Shown one piece after another: positions 12,101-27,100 of a stretch of DNA of 64,000 bases. The notes under the pieces are model-generated. The model made no database searches. It was not told the origin of the DNA and was given only the letters and a program-made list of their open reading frames with translations. How positions within the stretch are numbered: the first letter of the stretch is position 1; every line of letters begins with the position of its first letter. The DNA lies in NCBI RefSeq assembly GCF_024362695.1, contig NC_065422.1, forward strand, positions 12,833,534 through 12,897,533, given 5' to 3'. Position numbers and translations under genes: made by a program. The stretch comes from Pectinophora gossypiella. Its lineage: Eukaryota; Arthropoda; Insecta; Lepidoptera; Gelechiidae.

Positions 12101-15100
12101 GCTTATGCTGAGTTTAATAGCAGCTAATTCCTTTCATAACTTCATCTATATCTATCTTCTTCGATTCGAAAGCATATACTCTATCGTTTGGTACTACTAG
12201 ATAGCTCTATCTCGCTATCTCGTGGCGAAATTTCGATGTCTGCTGTACCAATATATCAAAATTAATTGCAAACCTGTCAATGGCACTTAACAATTGGCTT
12301 CATTATCGGACGATATGATACGTTCTCATTACCTGACGAGGTCATTGTTATTAAAATTGTAAAAATAACAGTAACATTATAGGCAATTTCGTTCTCTTTC
12401 ACACACTCATCAGGACAAAGCACCGCACTGGGAATTTAACCCCGAATTGTGACTGCAACGGTACATTTGAAAATTGAAATGTGTAAAGCTGTTTGTATAA
12501 AGTTTGCCCGTTCACCGCCCGCTAGATAAAAGTTGTAGCGAGCTGGATGATGGATGAGTTGCGATAAAAACTATTGCAGTTTCTGCGATAAAACGAACTA
12601 ACGAACATACATGTAGTTTATTATATGAATAAATGATCAAAGAGGTTATTCGGGACTCGACTCTAATGAAATATTTATATGAAGCGAAGTCTGAAGTTAG
12701 ATGCTCAGTGAGGCGAAAACTGTCTATAAAAAATACCAAGAATAATTTTGACAAGTTACTTTTGTAAAGTCATTCTTATACATTTGGCTTGAGAAGTCAT
12801 TGCTGTATAGAGATTACGGAGAACAACCATCCAAATTATGGCTTGAAGAATACAGATAACCTTCAAATTCCAGACGATAATGTAGCAGCTTGTCCTAAAC
12901 ATCTGTCAATTGCTTCGATCATATCAAATATATTTCAAGTACGGCGTTGGTCCAATGTATGGGCGGCATTCAAGTGGGCATGAATGCGATACGCAACCGA
13001 TAGGAAGCCGCCCACAGCGTCCCACATTGCTGTAATGTAACATATGCAACCAGAGGCTGAACTTCGTGAATATTTTAATATGTATGCAAACTCCGGGAAA
13101 TGATACACGAGTTTTGAATAAAGGGCAGATTGCTTCCATTATCTGTAGCCTTTTAAAAATCTGCGTTTTTGTTCAGTTTGTTAGCGAAGGAACAATTTTA
13201 ACAAGTTTCATTGGGATTCGCTGTAGGCGCCAAAATTTCAATTACCTCCGTCTGGCATCCATTGATTTGACGCTATTGTTATTTAAAAATAGAAAACAAT
13301 GGCCAGAAGAAACTTATACGAAGCGAGACATGATTTTTTGTATATATTTGGAATCTGACGCGAATCTTTGCGAATCTCCATGTATTTAGATAACGTCGCG
13401 TTATAGTGAAAACCACGTGTCTTTTTGAAAAATCACATTCGAATGATATTTTTGTTAACAAAACCACGCAATAGATACTAGTTTCAATCCAGGTAAAAAT
13501 TTACGGTCTCAATTTTGACCCGGAATGAAATTAATGGAAAGAAATCGAGGTTTTGTTGATGAAAGTCACGTCGAAATGTGGTTTTTCAAAAAGGCGCTTA
13601 CGTGGTTTTCACTATAAGCAAATCGTTTTAATAGGAACTGCGATGAAGCAATAATGTTGAATTGATGAGTTAGCACATCATATATTACAAATAATGTGTT
13701 ACAGTATAATACATGGGTGAAAGGTTTCTGCGTAATACATCGGCATTATGTGAGATTATATCAAATTGATGTACAAGCGCTTCTGATGGGATTAATGCAA
13801 ACAAATTAATAAGGTCCAGGTGTTATTTTGTTCAAATATTCTCTAATAACAAAAAAATATTTAAATATAACGAGAATCGGTCTATTATGTAATCCGTAAG
13901 TGTAGTTTCTAATTAGTTCGTATTACAAGGGCATATGTGCAACGGATTGTGCAAACGTCGCACCCAACCTCAGCGCATAATTATTAAAAAGTATATTTTC
14001 TATAACCGTACTCATGCAGTTATAAGAATCGGAGGGGATGTTAACATGGATATGACTAAATCAAATTCCCTGAAACTTCACTAACTTGATATTTTGGACA
14101 GTGTAATCTAATTAAAAATATTGTGTAATTAATAAGGACGCCACAGTCAGTGTTAAAACCCTTACAAATGGAACATAAAATTACCAGTGATTATTGTATT
14201 TGAAATCTCTCCAATTGAAAAAAAATATGACTGATTACAAGAAAATTAACCAAAAACATAATGAAAAGTATGAAATGTAATTACGGGAACCGATTCCGGT
14301 AGTACGCGGGTATTATCCATAGTTTTGATAATGTTTGCCCCCTATTTTTAATATAAAATCAATTCGTCTAGACTCCCTATAGGGGTGCAACTCGAAACAG
14401 ATATATCTCATTTTATATAGAAGGTTACATCCTATTCATTTGCTAAATAAATACCCATCCAAGTAAAAGTTCATTGTTAATAACATCGAGACACGTGCTA
14501 ATGTTGCTGAAGAATATTCCAGAACAAATATAGCTGTAGGCGAAAGTAGGACAAGCTAATTAATACCTAGAGATGGAGAATGTGGCTAAACATGTAATTG
14601 CGAGCTAAATAACCTACGACAGAGCTATTACCCACAGTGTATTAAAAAGAGGATACCTAGACGAACCTCGGGTCCACAGGCAATATGAAACCCGAATGAA
14701 ACGCCAAATGCGAATTCCTACCCATTGTTTCCATTTAATAGGAACAAAGGCCCCAAACAGACTGAATATGCTTTTGAATTTAAGTTAGAATTTTGTTTCG
14801 AATACTAATGGACTGGCCATTGTGACGGGAACGAAATTGCGAGTGAATCAAATGCTTCTACATAACATACATAAATATATAACCTATATACGTTCCAGTG
14901 CTGATCAAATATTTCGATTTTACAAATTATATTACCGAATCTATTACTTGTACTTGGATACCTGCGTACTTTGCCAAACAATATTGATTGGACACTATTA
15001 CCAATGATAAACTTGTGAACCTCACTGGATACCTCAGGGCGGGCTTAGAAGTCGAGGCAGACCGCGTAAAAGATGGTGTGACGACCTCAATGCTCATCGC

Positions 15101-18100
15101 AAGGATTGGCCGGAGATCGCGCAAAGTCGAGAGGAGTGGAAAAATCAAGGGGAGGCCTTTGCCCAGCAGTGGGATCGTATAGGCTAAATAAGATAAGATA
15201 AGAAACTTGTGAATATTATTTACTCACAACCAGTATTTCATCATTACTAGCGCAATCTCACAGAAGTCTCCTAGAGAAGATAATCCTCTTTTCAAGTAAG
15301 CCACTACAAGATAAGCAGATTTAATATTAGCTCCATTAAATATTCCAATCTTACTTTAGCATAAATCCAAAATATCTCAAAGACCAAACCCAAAGCCTTA
15401 CATAATTACAATAACTTGTTGTAACTTTCAATGAGAACAATTGATCCTATTCATCAATGTTGCGAAACAAAACAGAATATCACGCGTCTAAACTTAACCT
15501 ATTACGGTGTGACGTAAAAGGGCACGAAGTTTATGCAAGTGTGAGGTATTAATGTTAGAAATGTTAGAAGCAACCCACCCGTGACTATCTGTCCCGACGA
15601 TATAGCCACCTGCCGCTTTTTTCTGTTTACTTCCAAGGGTGAATAATAGTATACATTTGTTTATACAGGTAAAGGTGCATGAAATGCAAGCAATAATGTA
15701 TCTTATAACTAGCGCAAAAGGATGTTTGCAAGTAATTTAACGGTATGTTGCCCCTGTAAGCCCCAAGAGGGTAAGAATTCCTGCATTTCCTGCACCGCTG
15801 TGCACTGATACTGCAGCCTTTTATGTCTTATGTAACGAGTTCTAGAGACGCTGTGACGTAACATCGCCAGCTTTGAATCTCACGAGCCTTTGAATAAAAT
15901 TGAGGGCGAGACACTACTCCACATTCATCTTCTTTTGTACCGGGCGTGAAGGTTACACTCGTCAATTTGAGCCAGCAAACTTGGCGCGTGATAACACCCA
16001 CAAAGGCTTCTACGAATGGAATTTTATTCCTGGAATCGATTTACAAAGCCGCGTATTGGCGCACTTTCTATACATTTTTCCACAAGATCAACTGTTGTAT
16101 TGAGTAACGAGTGGTTTTGAAAACCGAGTTATGATTTTTAATGCACGAGGCTAAAATAAGTAGGGCATGTGATGAAAATTGAGGACAAAACGCCCGCAAC
16201 ATACAATTGAGCAGAATGTTAGAGCCGTCGATATTACGTGGGGATGCGATATGAGGGGAATGCAAAGTTGTGTATGACGCACTTGCCGCTGGTTATAATG
16301 AAGCGACTGTGACCGAGCTAGTCATTAACTTCTGCCCACTCCGGTCCCTCGTCGTTCGCACCTTCTGATATTCCAAGAACTTCTATTTCGATCACTATCA
16401 TATTTCCAGGTCCCTTTGAATTCAGGAACTCATGAAGGCTTGAGATTAGACGTTTTATGACATTTGTTCAATGTGAGCTACGGTGGTAGCTGATGAATAT
16501 GAAGTGGACTGTATAACTAAATGAAATGAAGGAAAAACAGATACTTAGCTTTGAGAATTATTTAATATATTTTCACCAGTCACCAAAAAGCAAACGACAA
16601 GAAGTAAAACAAAATCAACATACAAAACGTCAAAAAAGAATAAATATAAAAAACATAATAATATAAAAAGATTACAAAACCTACGAAGAGTTCGCAACAT
16701 TCAATAAAGAAAGCTTTCTTTATTGAACAAACGCCACGAAGCTTTTCCCAGTTTATGATCGATAAAAAACGTTAGTGTTAGCTAGCGTCAAGCTAGACTA
16801 GACTGAAACTTCATTTTATTTTGTCAATAGTGGGTGACATCACCTAGTACGAAATTCTAATCCATTATAAACCAAGTAACTAAAATTTACACGTGTTATA
16901 AATTTATTAATGTAATAAAATGATTCACAAGTTCACGATACAGAAGTAATTATAACAAAGTTGCCACTAATAAAAAGATCGTTACTTTTTCCTTGAAATT
17001 TTTCTCCAGGTTATTTGGTCAGCGTTTATAATAGAGTGTGACAAAAATGATAACAACATGAAGTGCAGGCAATGACTACCATTTTAAAATGAGCTGTCGC
17101 TAGTAGCCACGCCCAGGCTTCTAAGAACAAGTGAAGAAAATATCAGAGCTCATTTGAAACTAGTCACTGACGCAAGAAACAGTCTGGGAGACAACCCGAC
17201 TTTCGGTATTTTCTGGCAATGTTCCATTAAAGCCCGAATTATTTTATAAATGGACAGGTGGCACTATCACGTGGAAAAAAAGTTATTTTCGATGTTATCT
17301 TCATTGTGATTTCCTTATGTGAGTGTATTTTATCTCCTCAATTCAAAGCAGATTGGCAAAGAATCAATGAAAGGGTTACTGAACTGGACGCCTTTGAAGT
17401 TACGTGAACATTCATCTTATATTAGCGTATTTGGGAGTTGGTTGGCCTGTGACGACAAAGGACAGGATTTTGAGCTTTCTTCCGTTACTTATTATCTCTG
17501 ATAGATTATCGGATTTGGAATGTTTAATAATAGAAGACTCGTTTCCAAGGGCTTTTTAAGGAAAACATGGTTCTAAAGTTATTCTTAACTTGCTTAAAGA
17601 TCAAAGAAACGTTAAACGCTCCATTTATTTTTAGATTCAATAAGTTTATTTATAAAGTCGAAAGTAACTCCTACTCAGTAGCGCAATTTTATACCTCATT
17701 TATGGTTTAATGATCTTTTTAATGGCACTGTCCGTCTGGTAACAAACGTGCACGTGATGAAAATGCTGAAGTAAAAAACATTGGCTTATTACAGGCACGA
17801 CGCGTAATCGATCATCGGTTCCCAATCATTAGTTCCCATCAATTAAACCATTCACCGCGTATCTCCTAACAATTGAGGCGCTTGGCAATTTTCCTGACGA
17901 GCTAATTTCTTTGCTCTTGGCTCACGTGGCCAAAGAAGCGATGCAATGAAAGTTTCAGCTGTTAAAAGTTCTTCGAATTTATGTTAGAATTGTTCGAGTT
18001 TCGATTGGTTGTGAGAAACTTTGTTTGGTCGATGTCAAGGTTTAGAATGAGGCGGATGTTGGCAAGCGTGTGCCGGTCGCGTGAGCTATACAGCACATCG

Positions 18101-21100
18101 CACGTGCAAGCTACTTCGACTTCGCAATTGTAAACTAAACATTACTATGTTTCCACAATAAAGGTCTCCCTCCATACAAGAGAAGTACTGGCTGCATTCC
18201 GAAAGTATAGATTTTTCTAGAACTTCCACCTTGTCTTATAGAAATAGAGCCACGGCACGGTTCGCACTTCGCACTCTCAAACGCTCCTGAATCTCCGGCC
18301 AAGTAGTGAATGCCATCTGAAGCTTTACAAATAAGTTACGTCAAAAAATAAGATAATTTCAGCTGTAGGTATCGCAAACCCGTGTAGCGCTTAAAAATGA
18401 TTTAAAAATGTTAGTTAAGTAGAAGTGAACCCAATATTCATAAGTCGATTTAACTATGCTGTTTAAATTCTAAACTTGGCACTAACGGCATCGCTTCTAT
18501 ATGCGCAGACCTTGTAAATAACCCATCACAACTTGAATATTAATTATAACTAAGAAATTAATTGCTCGACACGAGGAAAATAAGGGAAAAACATGTCGAC
18601 ACAGCGGATGAAGGACAGAGTTCATTTTTCAGCGGAATTGTTTAACATGAAGCTCCGCCTTAAGCTGAATAAAAGATGCGTAATGTTTCCATCGTTCAAT
18701 ACCACGATACGGTAAATAAACTGAGCTTGAATTCTACGAAAGCGAGTTATCTGATCGGAAATCGATCGGCATCAAGTAATTACAGTACGATCCAGCTGCC
18801 TACAGTAGCATTGTACATGTAGACTGCACGTATCTCGCCAGCATTGTCTATTTCCCGTAGAGATTGGCACGTAGTTTTTTATTCCACTTGACGAGATTTC
18901 ATAGGTACACTAAATTGGACTTAATACGGTATACTTGTCCCTGACCATCAAATTCAAATTTCAAATTCAAATTCAAAAATATCTTTATTCAGTAGGTAAC
19001 ATAGTTACACTTTGAATCGTCAATTTTACATAACGAACGTCTCATCCGCCTAAAACTACTGCAGCTTCTCACAACCTGTATAGCCGGGGAAAAGAAGCTG
19101 CAAGAAAAACCTCGGCACAGGGCCCTAGACGTTCTTTAAAAAAATAAAAATAAACATAAAATATTGGTATACAATTGAGTAATTTAGCTGCCTAATATCA
19201 GTTCTCAGACAGTTAATCCCATGCATTCATATCTTCTAAATAATCACTAACTTTATAATAACCTTTTTTGTAAAGTTTTTGTTTAACTACTGTCTTAAAA
19301 CAGTTGAAAGGCAAATTCTGAATGTCAATGGGAATCTTATTGTAAAAACGTATACATTGCCCCTTAAAAGATTTAGTAATCTTATGTAATCGACTGACTT
19401 GTAAAGCAAGTTGATCATCATCATCAAACCAGAGGTTTAGGTTCTATTCCCCGTCAGGATTATTTTGGAAAGGAGACTTTTTTAAATTGACTAAGGTCGT
19501 ATTTCTGACGATATAGGAGCGCGGTGAAGGTATATTTTCAAGAAACGTTTGGCGTTTGGGTGAAAAGTGCTTATCATCCTTAAAGTGCTTATCGCGGTCA
19601 CCAAGTCGAGAACAGAAAGCTGATTAAACATAATTATACATTGAACGTGTTTTTGATAATGAACTAGTTTTGCCATCTCGCTTCTTACCGACGCAGTTTG
19701 GGAATAACGTATGCGGCACTTGTGTTCTCTTTTTAAAACAAACGTAACTATCGGATCGACCAACAACTGGTTGCAGAAAAATACTGCATTATGACGTCAT
19801 ATATTTACATAGAAGATGCGATTTTCGCACCTACGAGAGGATTAATATTGTTTATTTCCTCTCAAATAATACACAAGTCCGCAAGATGACCTCTGCCAGG
19901 CAGGTGCAGGTTAAATACCTTAGTCGCCAGCCACAGTGACCCTAGTTCGATTCGCGGTCGAGTCAATTGAGGATAAGAACTGTTTCTAAATTGCTTCGGA
20001 TTGTTCCCCCACACTAAACGAACTCTGGGAAATAATGGTTTATTGACGTGACACCTTGACCATCAAGAGGTTTTGGGTTCTATTCCCCGTCAGCGTCAGA
20101 TTTATTTAGGAAACGACCCTTTTACAAATTAGCTAATTGTTATCACGTGGTTTCCAAGATTTGTGCCCGGTTAATGGCTATATGCTGGCCCCCTGTTGAG
20201 GAGTGGGTGTATATACTACAATGAACCTTGCCTATCTCTTCACATTAACCTACAACCGCACAATGGAGCAGCGTGGTTGACTATGCTCTATGATATGAAG
20301 CCTTAAGGTAGCGTTTCTCTGAAAAAGAACGTTTGGCAACTATTCACACACGTCCTCGTGACCTTGAAACTTGTATTGAGTAACTTGATCCATGCCACCG
20401 GAGGCAGTGAATGATCGTCATTAATTACGAAAGCGTTCCGTTCCCTCTTAATAGCTTCGGTTTATCAGACCCAATAATGGCGACGCGTTACACGCTCCAT
20501 CGGTCACTATAGTAAACATCCGGATAATGGTGCCGGTTGCAGACTTCTGAATAAAATGGATTGGAGGAAAAGTTGTAAGGGAAATTGCATTGCATTCGAA
20601 GGTGCAACTTGTGCACATTATTGGTCTCATCTGGGATAGGAAAAGCTGCAAGTCATTGCTAAGACAGCCCGTTGCCACTCCCCATTCATTGACGAATTTG
20701 GTATATATACGCTCTTTCCGCATTATATACCCACACATTCATAAGATTACGCCTATTTATCGTTATGGTAAGCAGACACTCCGCTTACTACGATCCTGAC
20801 ACACAACTTTCGTTTTTTCCGCTCTCATCAGTCTTCATGCTTTCTCGCCTGTTGAGTATGTACTCTTGACCTGGTTTTCCTTTAAACCATCCTGGATTTG
20901 GATTTTACTCGTAATTAAAACTAAGAGGACAAAAGAATGCGGAACAATGGCAAAATTAGTAAAACAAAGAAAGAAAAGAATGTAGTGCAGCGAGAGAATT
21001 TTTACATCCGTTCTAAGCTAGCGGAAATGCTAAATAAAACTAAGTGGCCATCATTTATACTAGTAGTTCATTAAAGAAATAAAAGGTATCTTCCAGAAAA

Positions 21101-24100
21101 TTTGTAAAAGGATACATTATAATAATAATCTTCGGGATTAAAACAGATACATTCTACTAGGTCTAGGGTACTGAAATTATGGTCTTTGCCAGCAACAATT
21201 TGCATATTCATTCATGGAATGACGAAACAATAGAGTTGGGAAAAATATTTTCTGTTGAACTGGGAGTAAATAACAGGCCGAGTTTAGCTTATCATCAGAC
21301 ATTATCACAGTCGTCCTGTGTCACTGACTTGCTTTTCAAACGGGGATTGCCGGTTCGATTCTCAGTGCCGGATTTGCACCACCAGCGATACGGCCCTAGT
21401 GGGCCATATCACGTTCGTTTAACAGAAGCGGATAACAATTATAAGAGCGATGCTCTGGCTTTTCTCTAACAGTACACAATGGAACGCAAGTTAGGTGTTT
21501 CCAGACAGATATGCACAATGACTCATTGCGTTGGAATCTGTAACATTGAGATGTCGTCGGTAGTTTATTCAAAATGATATAATCTACTTCGGAAAATTCA
21601 GTAGGATTCAAGATCATGTAGCAGAACCGCAATAATGAATCACGTCGCCTAACATAATGAACGTTAGAATGCGATTGTTGAAGTAAAGCAACTTTCGCAG
21701 AGGCCGGTCATAGGATGGGTGACCACAAAAAAAAAGTTTTCATCTCGAGCTCCTCCGTGCTTCGGAAGGCACGTTAAGCCGTTGGTCCCGGCTGCATTAG
21801 CAGTCGTTAATAACCATCAATCCCCACTGAGCCCGCGTGATGGTTTAAGGCCCGTTCTCCCTATCCATCCATAGGGAAGGCCCGTGCCCCAGCAGTGGGG
21901 ACGTTAATGGGCTGATGATGATGATAAATACCATGAAGTCCCGCAGCTTAACGAATTGTAATTTTAACTATGCCTAGATAGATCCATATGAATAAACCGA
22001 CCTCATGCCAAGGGACTGGAATACTAGCGAATAGGCTAGTTTCCAACTAGTCAAATCAGTTACTTTTTAATAAACGTCAAAACACAAAATTACTATGGAA
22101 TTTGTATGAAAAAGCACACCGTGACGTCATAGAAAACGTGATAAAATGTAAGACTTATTGTTACGTTTTTCTTGATTAAAATTCATAAATAAGTTGAATA
22201 GAAAAATAAAATGCTTTTCGTTAGTTTTAGATCTGTCTTTATTTAGTAAATAAATTTTTCATAATTATCTTGAACTTATTACACGACCCAATTGTGTAGT
22301 TAAATAACTGGGGTTATATTTTTAAATGCTTTATTTTATAATCGGTACCTATAGGGATGATGTATCATTATACGTGGTCCTGCGCCGTGGCCGGATGGGA
22401 CACAAATACCCACCTGAGTCGACGCAATCGGGTCACGAGAATGATCGACTCTTCTTTGTGAATGTCAAGAATCTTTTGATAAGCATCAGCCCATATCTAC
22501 ATGGATATTATTATTTATGGTTAATCTTAGTGGAAGGTCTATTAGAAATGTTCGTAATAATAAAAAAGACTTCATTGCTAACATGTCAAAGAATTTACAC
22601 ACAAACTTTAATTCTTAAGTGGAAAAAAGCAGGTTTATCACTGAAAGTGGTCTCATAGCTACTTATATATACTTTAAATATTTATCCCACAAACTCATCA
22701 ATCAAAGAAAATATAAGCAAAGGTTGCCAAAAAAGGAGAGATACACATAAATCAATATACGTACTTTCAACTTTCTAGGAATGAACTGAAGGCCAAACAA
22801 TATCTCTAAAACGAAAGCCAGTTAAATAGATCGAAGAAAACATAGTTACCACTATCACTGTTTGCTTGCTCGCCTGAAATTATTTAACAATTTGTTGCAA
22901 TGACATTAAGTTCCTCCACCAACCCGCAGTGAAGCAGCATGCTGCATACCCCCTCCGGTTGATTGAGGGGAGGCCTGCGCTCAGCAGTCTGACGTAGGTA
23001 TATAGGCTCATAATCATATAATCATATCATTTATTGCGTTCCACATGGTAGGAGGTTGGTAATATAAGGTGAGTAACACATATGAACCCGGATTGGGCAC
23101 AGTAATTTAAAAGAGAGTAACAGCATAATTATTTTTTAGACTTAAACATAATAAATGTGAAAGTATACATAATTTTGACATAAAAGTAAAAGAAAACTAC
23201 TTATCATTAAAAAACTCCTGGTTGTTTGTGTTATGTATGTATGCATTTAAGTTGAATACCTTAGCCGACTTCCACGTGTCCCAGATGAAGAGCAACTAGC
23301 AATTCGTTCAAGCCAGCAGAGGGGCGGTCTGGATATAGACGTTTGTATAATTCTAGCGGGATTATAGCGGGATCAGTGTCGCAAGCCGGATGGGACGCAA
23401 ATACCGCGCACCTGAACGTTGTTCGAGAGAGACGCAATCAGGTCACCTGGTAACTGTGGACGCGTGTCACAAACTATGCTACAAACTTTTATCTATCTAC
23501 TAGAGACCGGTAATGGATATTATACGCTATTCCGTGGGAATTTAGTTGTCTTTATTCTTTAAAACTTCTGTGCAAAAATAGCTTTACAGGTCCATGGGCT
23601 AAGGTTGATGCGTCGGAGTGAGTCGGGATTTCCCTTTTCATATTATAAAAGTCCAATTATTTACATATTCTCCTCTCTTTCTTGCCATTATTTTTCGGGT
23701 CCCTTGTAAACCTCAATTTGAATCACTGCTTGTTTTGTAGGAGCTTGAAATCTTGGATTTATCCGTAAGGAGTCTCGGAATATAAATCAAAAGAAAGCGG
23801 AGCTAAATAAGGACCGGTAATTCGTTTAGAAGGGAAGGTACAAGGGAAGAGAGGGAGGAGAAGACCAAGTAGAGCTTACATCGAACAGATTAAAGAGAAG
23901 GCGAACGTCATGTCTTATATGGAAGTGAAAGAATTGGCCTTTGATAGACAAGAATGGAGAATGTTGCACCGCCAAGAGCGTGGCTCTTAAATTAGTGATG
24001 ATGATTTCGTTTACATAAAACAGTTAAATCATCGGTTCTGGCATCAACAAACATATCGTTAAAATGACTTAAAAATAATTAGCTGTAAAAGTAATTGCTA

Positions 24101-27100
24101 TAGAAATGTAGTCGAGGATAATTGGTGTTTACCTCCAACAGCTCCAGACTATTAAAACTTTACCTTGCAAAGGGAACGGCTGACACGAGCACGGTTCTAT
24201 TTCAAAGTACCCGTAGTACCTGCAAAGGCTGTTTGTAGAGCTATATAGGTTAGACGACAAATAGAACCTTTTAAAGTAGAACGCTACATTTATCTAGCGT
24301 AAATAGTTGCCCGTGACCGCGAAACCTTTCAGGCTGTGGTACAACGGGATAATGTATAAATAACAACGAACGAACCGTGGTTAGTTGTATTGTAGATGTA
24401 ACGTAGTACTAATGGGATAGTAAGTTATGTTTTTGGACTACACTACAATAGACTATAGCAACAAATTGAACACTATTTTTTGAAATGACATTGCGGCCAC
24501 ATTAAACTTACAGTCCTAACATGAATATGAAAAATAATGGTTATCATATTTATATTATCAGTTTTTATAGTGTAACAATAAGCAACAAGGCCGGCTATTG
24601 CGCTTATTTTATTCATTTATGCATGTCCTTCACTTATGTCTTTGTGCAATAAAGAATTTTTGATTGACTGGACAACGGGACCTGACAGGTCCTCAATCTT
24701 CAGGTCAGACAAGTTGACCTAGAGGTGAAAAATGTGTAAGACTAAATATGTAATAAATGAATGAACGACAAGAATTAATCTGATGTTACTTTAGAAGAGT
24801 ATTTTTGCATTGAGTCTGAAGTTCTTACAAAACTAACGGAAATCTTACAAATGCACTAGACTGTCATATCTTAGTCAACAAAGATAGCCAGCGCAAATAA
24901 GTGCGACTCTCTTTGCCGTACTTAATGTCCTCATTGTACTAAAATTGCAAGCAGCATCTATCTTATCTCAATAAAACCGAGTTCAACTAAACCAGTGTAT
25001 TAGCCAACATCTCTCTCTTATCATGAGATTACTTGTATCAAAGTGTTACAGATTCTGACTGTGGAATGATAAGTATGTAAGCTAATGAACGCGGACAGTT
25101 TGCGTCATGCTACTGCGTGCTTTGTTGTTGACATAACGAACGCGTGCGCACCTGGTAATGTTATGATCCTCGTACATGTATAGATTGAATACATATGTCA
25201 TTTCATAGCCCTTTTGCTGTTATGGATCGATCTGTTATGGACTAGATTTGTTGAAAAAAAATCTTGTAAAAAGGAAATAAGTAGTACGTATAACAATGAT
25301 GGCATGGAAATTGTATAGGTAGACCTAACGATGAGGCATCCATTAAATAAATACACCTTTGTTCGTACCACGGCATAGAAGAAGAAAGACCTCTTTCTTC
25401 TATTCTGTGGTTCGAACTGTTACTGTTGAGCTAACAATGTTGGTTACTTTATCGGTTGCACATGTACGCATAGCGCTTGTAATTCAAATACTGGTCGATA
25501 CTTATTCAAATCAGTTTTCATTCAAACATTCGATACATTGTGTAAAGAATATTCTGTCTCTTTCACACCATGTTAACTGACAAACTAAAATTTAAGTAGA
25601 TTGCGTGCGTTGGGTGCCATCCAAACTAATTTAATGAAAGGTGCAGTCGAGCTGAAAAAGTGCCAAAATGTGTTTTTGGATCTTGGTTAGTTCGCACTGC
25701 GGGGTTCCCGCAACATTTCTGACTTGTGCAAATCTGCCAAATCTATGTTTATGCCAAAATTTTACCTTGACCGAGTAAATGACGCACTGAGGCAAATAGG
25801 TTACAAATGTGTAGCTTGAATTCGGACAACGAAGTTACGTATCTTGATTTTTATGCATCTTTGCCATACATTCCACTTGAAGTAGGTACGTTGTCGAACG
25901 TCAGATATTTTTAATTATATCTACTATGAACAGGATTGAAGCCGTTCGTTATTTTCATCATAATGCATCGTGTGATCATACTGGTTCATTCTCAGTTCCT
26001 ATGCAAACATACGCAATTTCAATTCATTTTCTTTTTTACTCGAGTTTTTAACGTCTGCTGAATCGATTGTTACATTTATTTTATATATACATTCTTAACC
26101 CACTTCCTTTTCAAATGGTTTTTGCTTACCCTGGGCAAGTCCTACGACGAAAGCATTTATAAAATTCCAAAACGATATTGAAGGGTCAATAGTAACTCTC
26201 GTAGTTTCACGTCCTGCTATGCCCATTATTGCCACTCGGTAATTAAAAGTAGTTAGTTGTTTGTTAGCAATTATTCGGTTTGCGCCATGACCCACATGTG
26301 CAGTAACAATCCTATGCGTTCCGTATGCGATACGCACGTATCTGTATTCATATATTCTGCTATATACATGCTAGCAATAAAATTGATTTCAATCTTTACG
26401 GTACCGTTCGTTTAGAATGCAATATTCTCAGATTTACTTATATCCGTTCTTACTTACACCTACATACGTTTACTTACGGCACTTACGCTCGAAAGTCCTA
26501 TATTGCTTTACTAAAAAATGGATTTTCAGAAAGTTTTTTGTAATAGGTTTTGGAAATTATTTATCTTAAATATGTATTTTATCCTCCTAAGGCCGAGATT
26601 TCCAGACACAAATGGGGTAATCTAACATATAAAAGTGTCTATTTACCTGTCGATAGATTTATGAGACACCGTTTTGATTGTAAATGGTTATTATTATAAT
26701 TAAAACACATAATAACGGGTTCTTACCGCGTTTAAATGGGGATATGAGACTCCCGATATTATGTGTTTTAATTATGATAATAACCGCGTAAACTTAAAAC
26801 AATGGTTATTATTACTTTGAATAAATAATAAAAAAGAAACTTGGAAAATGTTTCGTCAGTCTAATTCGTTCCTCGGTCGTTGCAATATGTGACGGCCAAA
26901 GGGCCTGGTCCCTAATTTCGGATGTTATTTCCTAAAGCTATTTCTTTGGCCTGGTACCTAATTTCGGATGGCTCTTTCCTAATTAATCAACGTTCCTTCA
27001 CCATCGTAAAAATCTCATACTAGTCATTTTCGATACTGTACTGTAAACAGCCCTTGTAGATACATTCGGTCTCCCATGCAACCATGTCAAGATTCTCGAT

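Larger units (their letters stand above)
10700..18950. other. low-repeat stretch of the 50-kb GLYR1 intron
   Basis: Apart from the MITE at 13402, the LINE end at 15020 and the palindrome at 16700, this 8 kb holds no recognisable element or gene. Being much poorer in SINEs than the flanks, it is where intronic enhancers for either gene could be preserved; that is inference. Confidence 0.45.
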
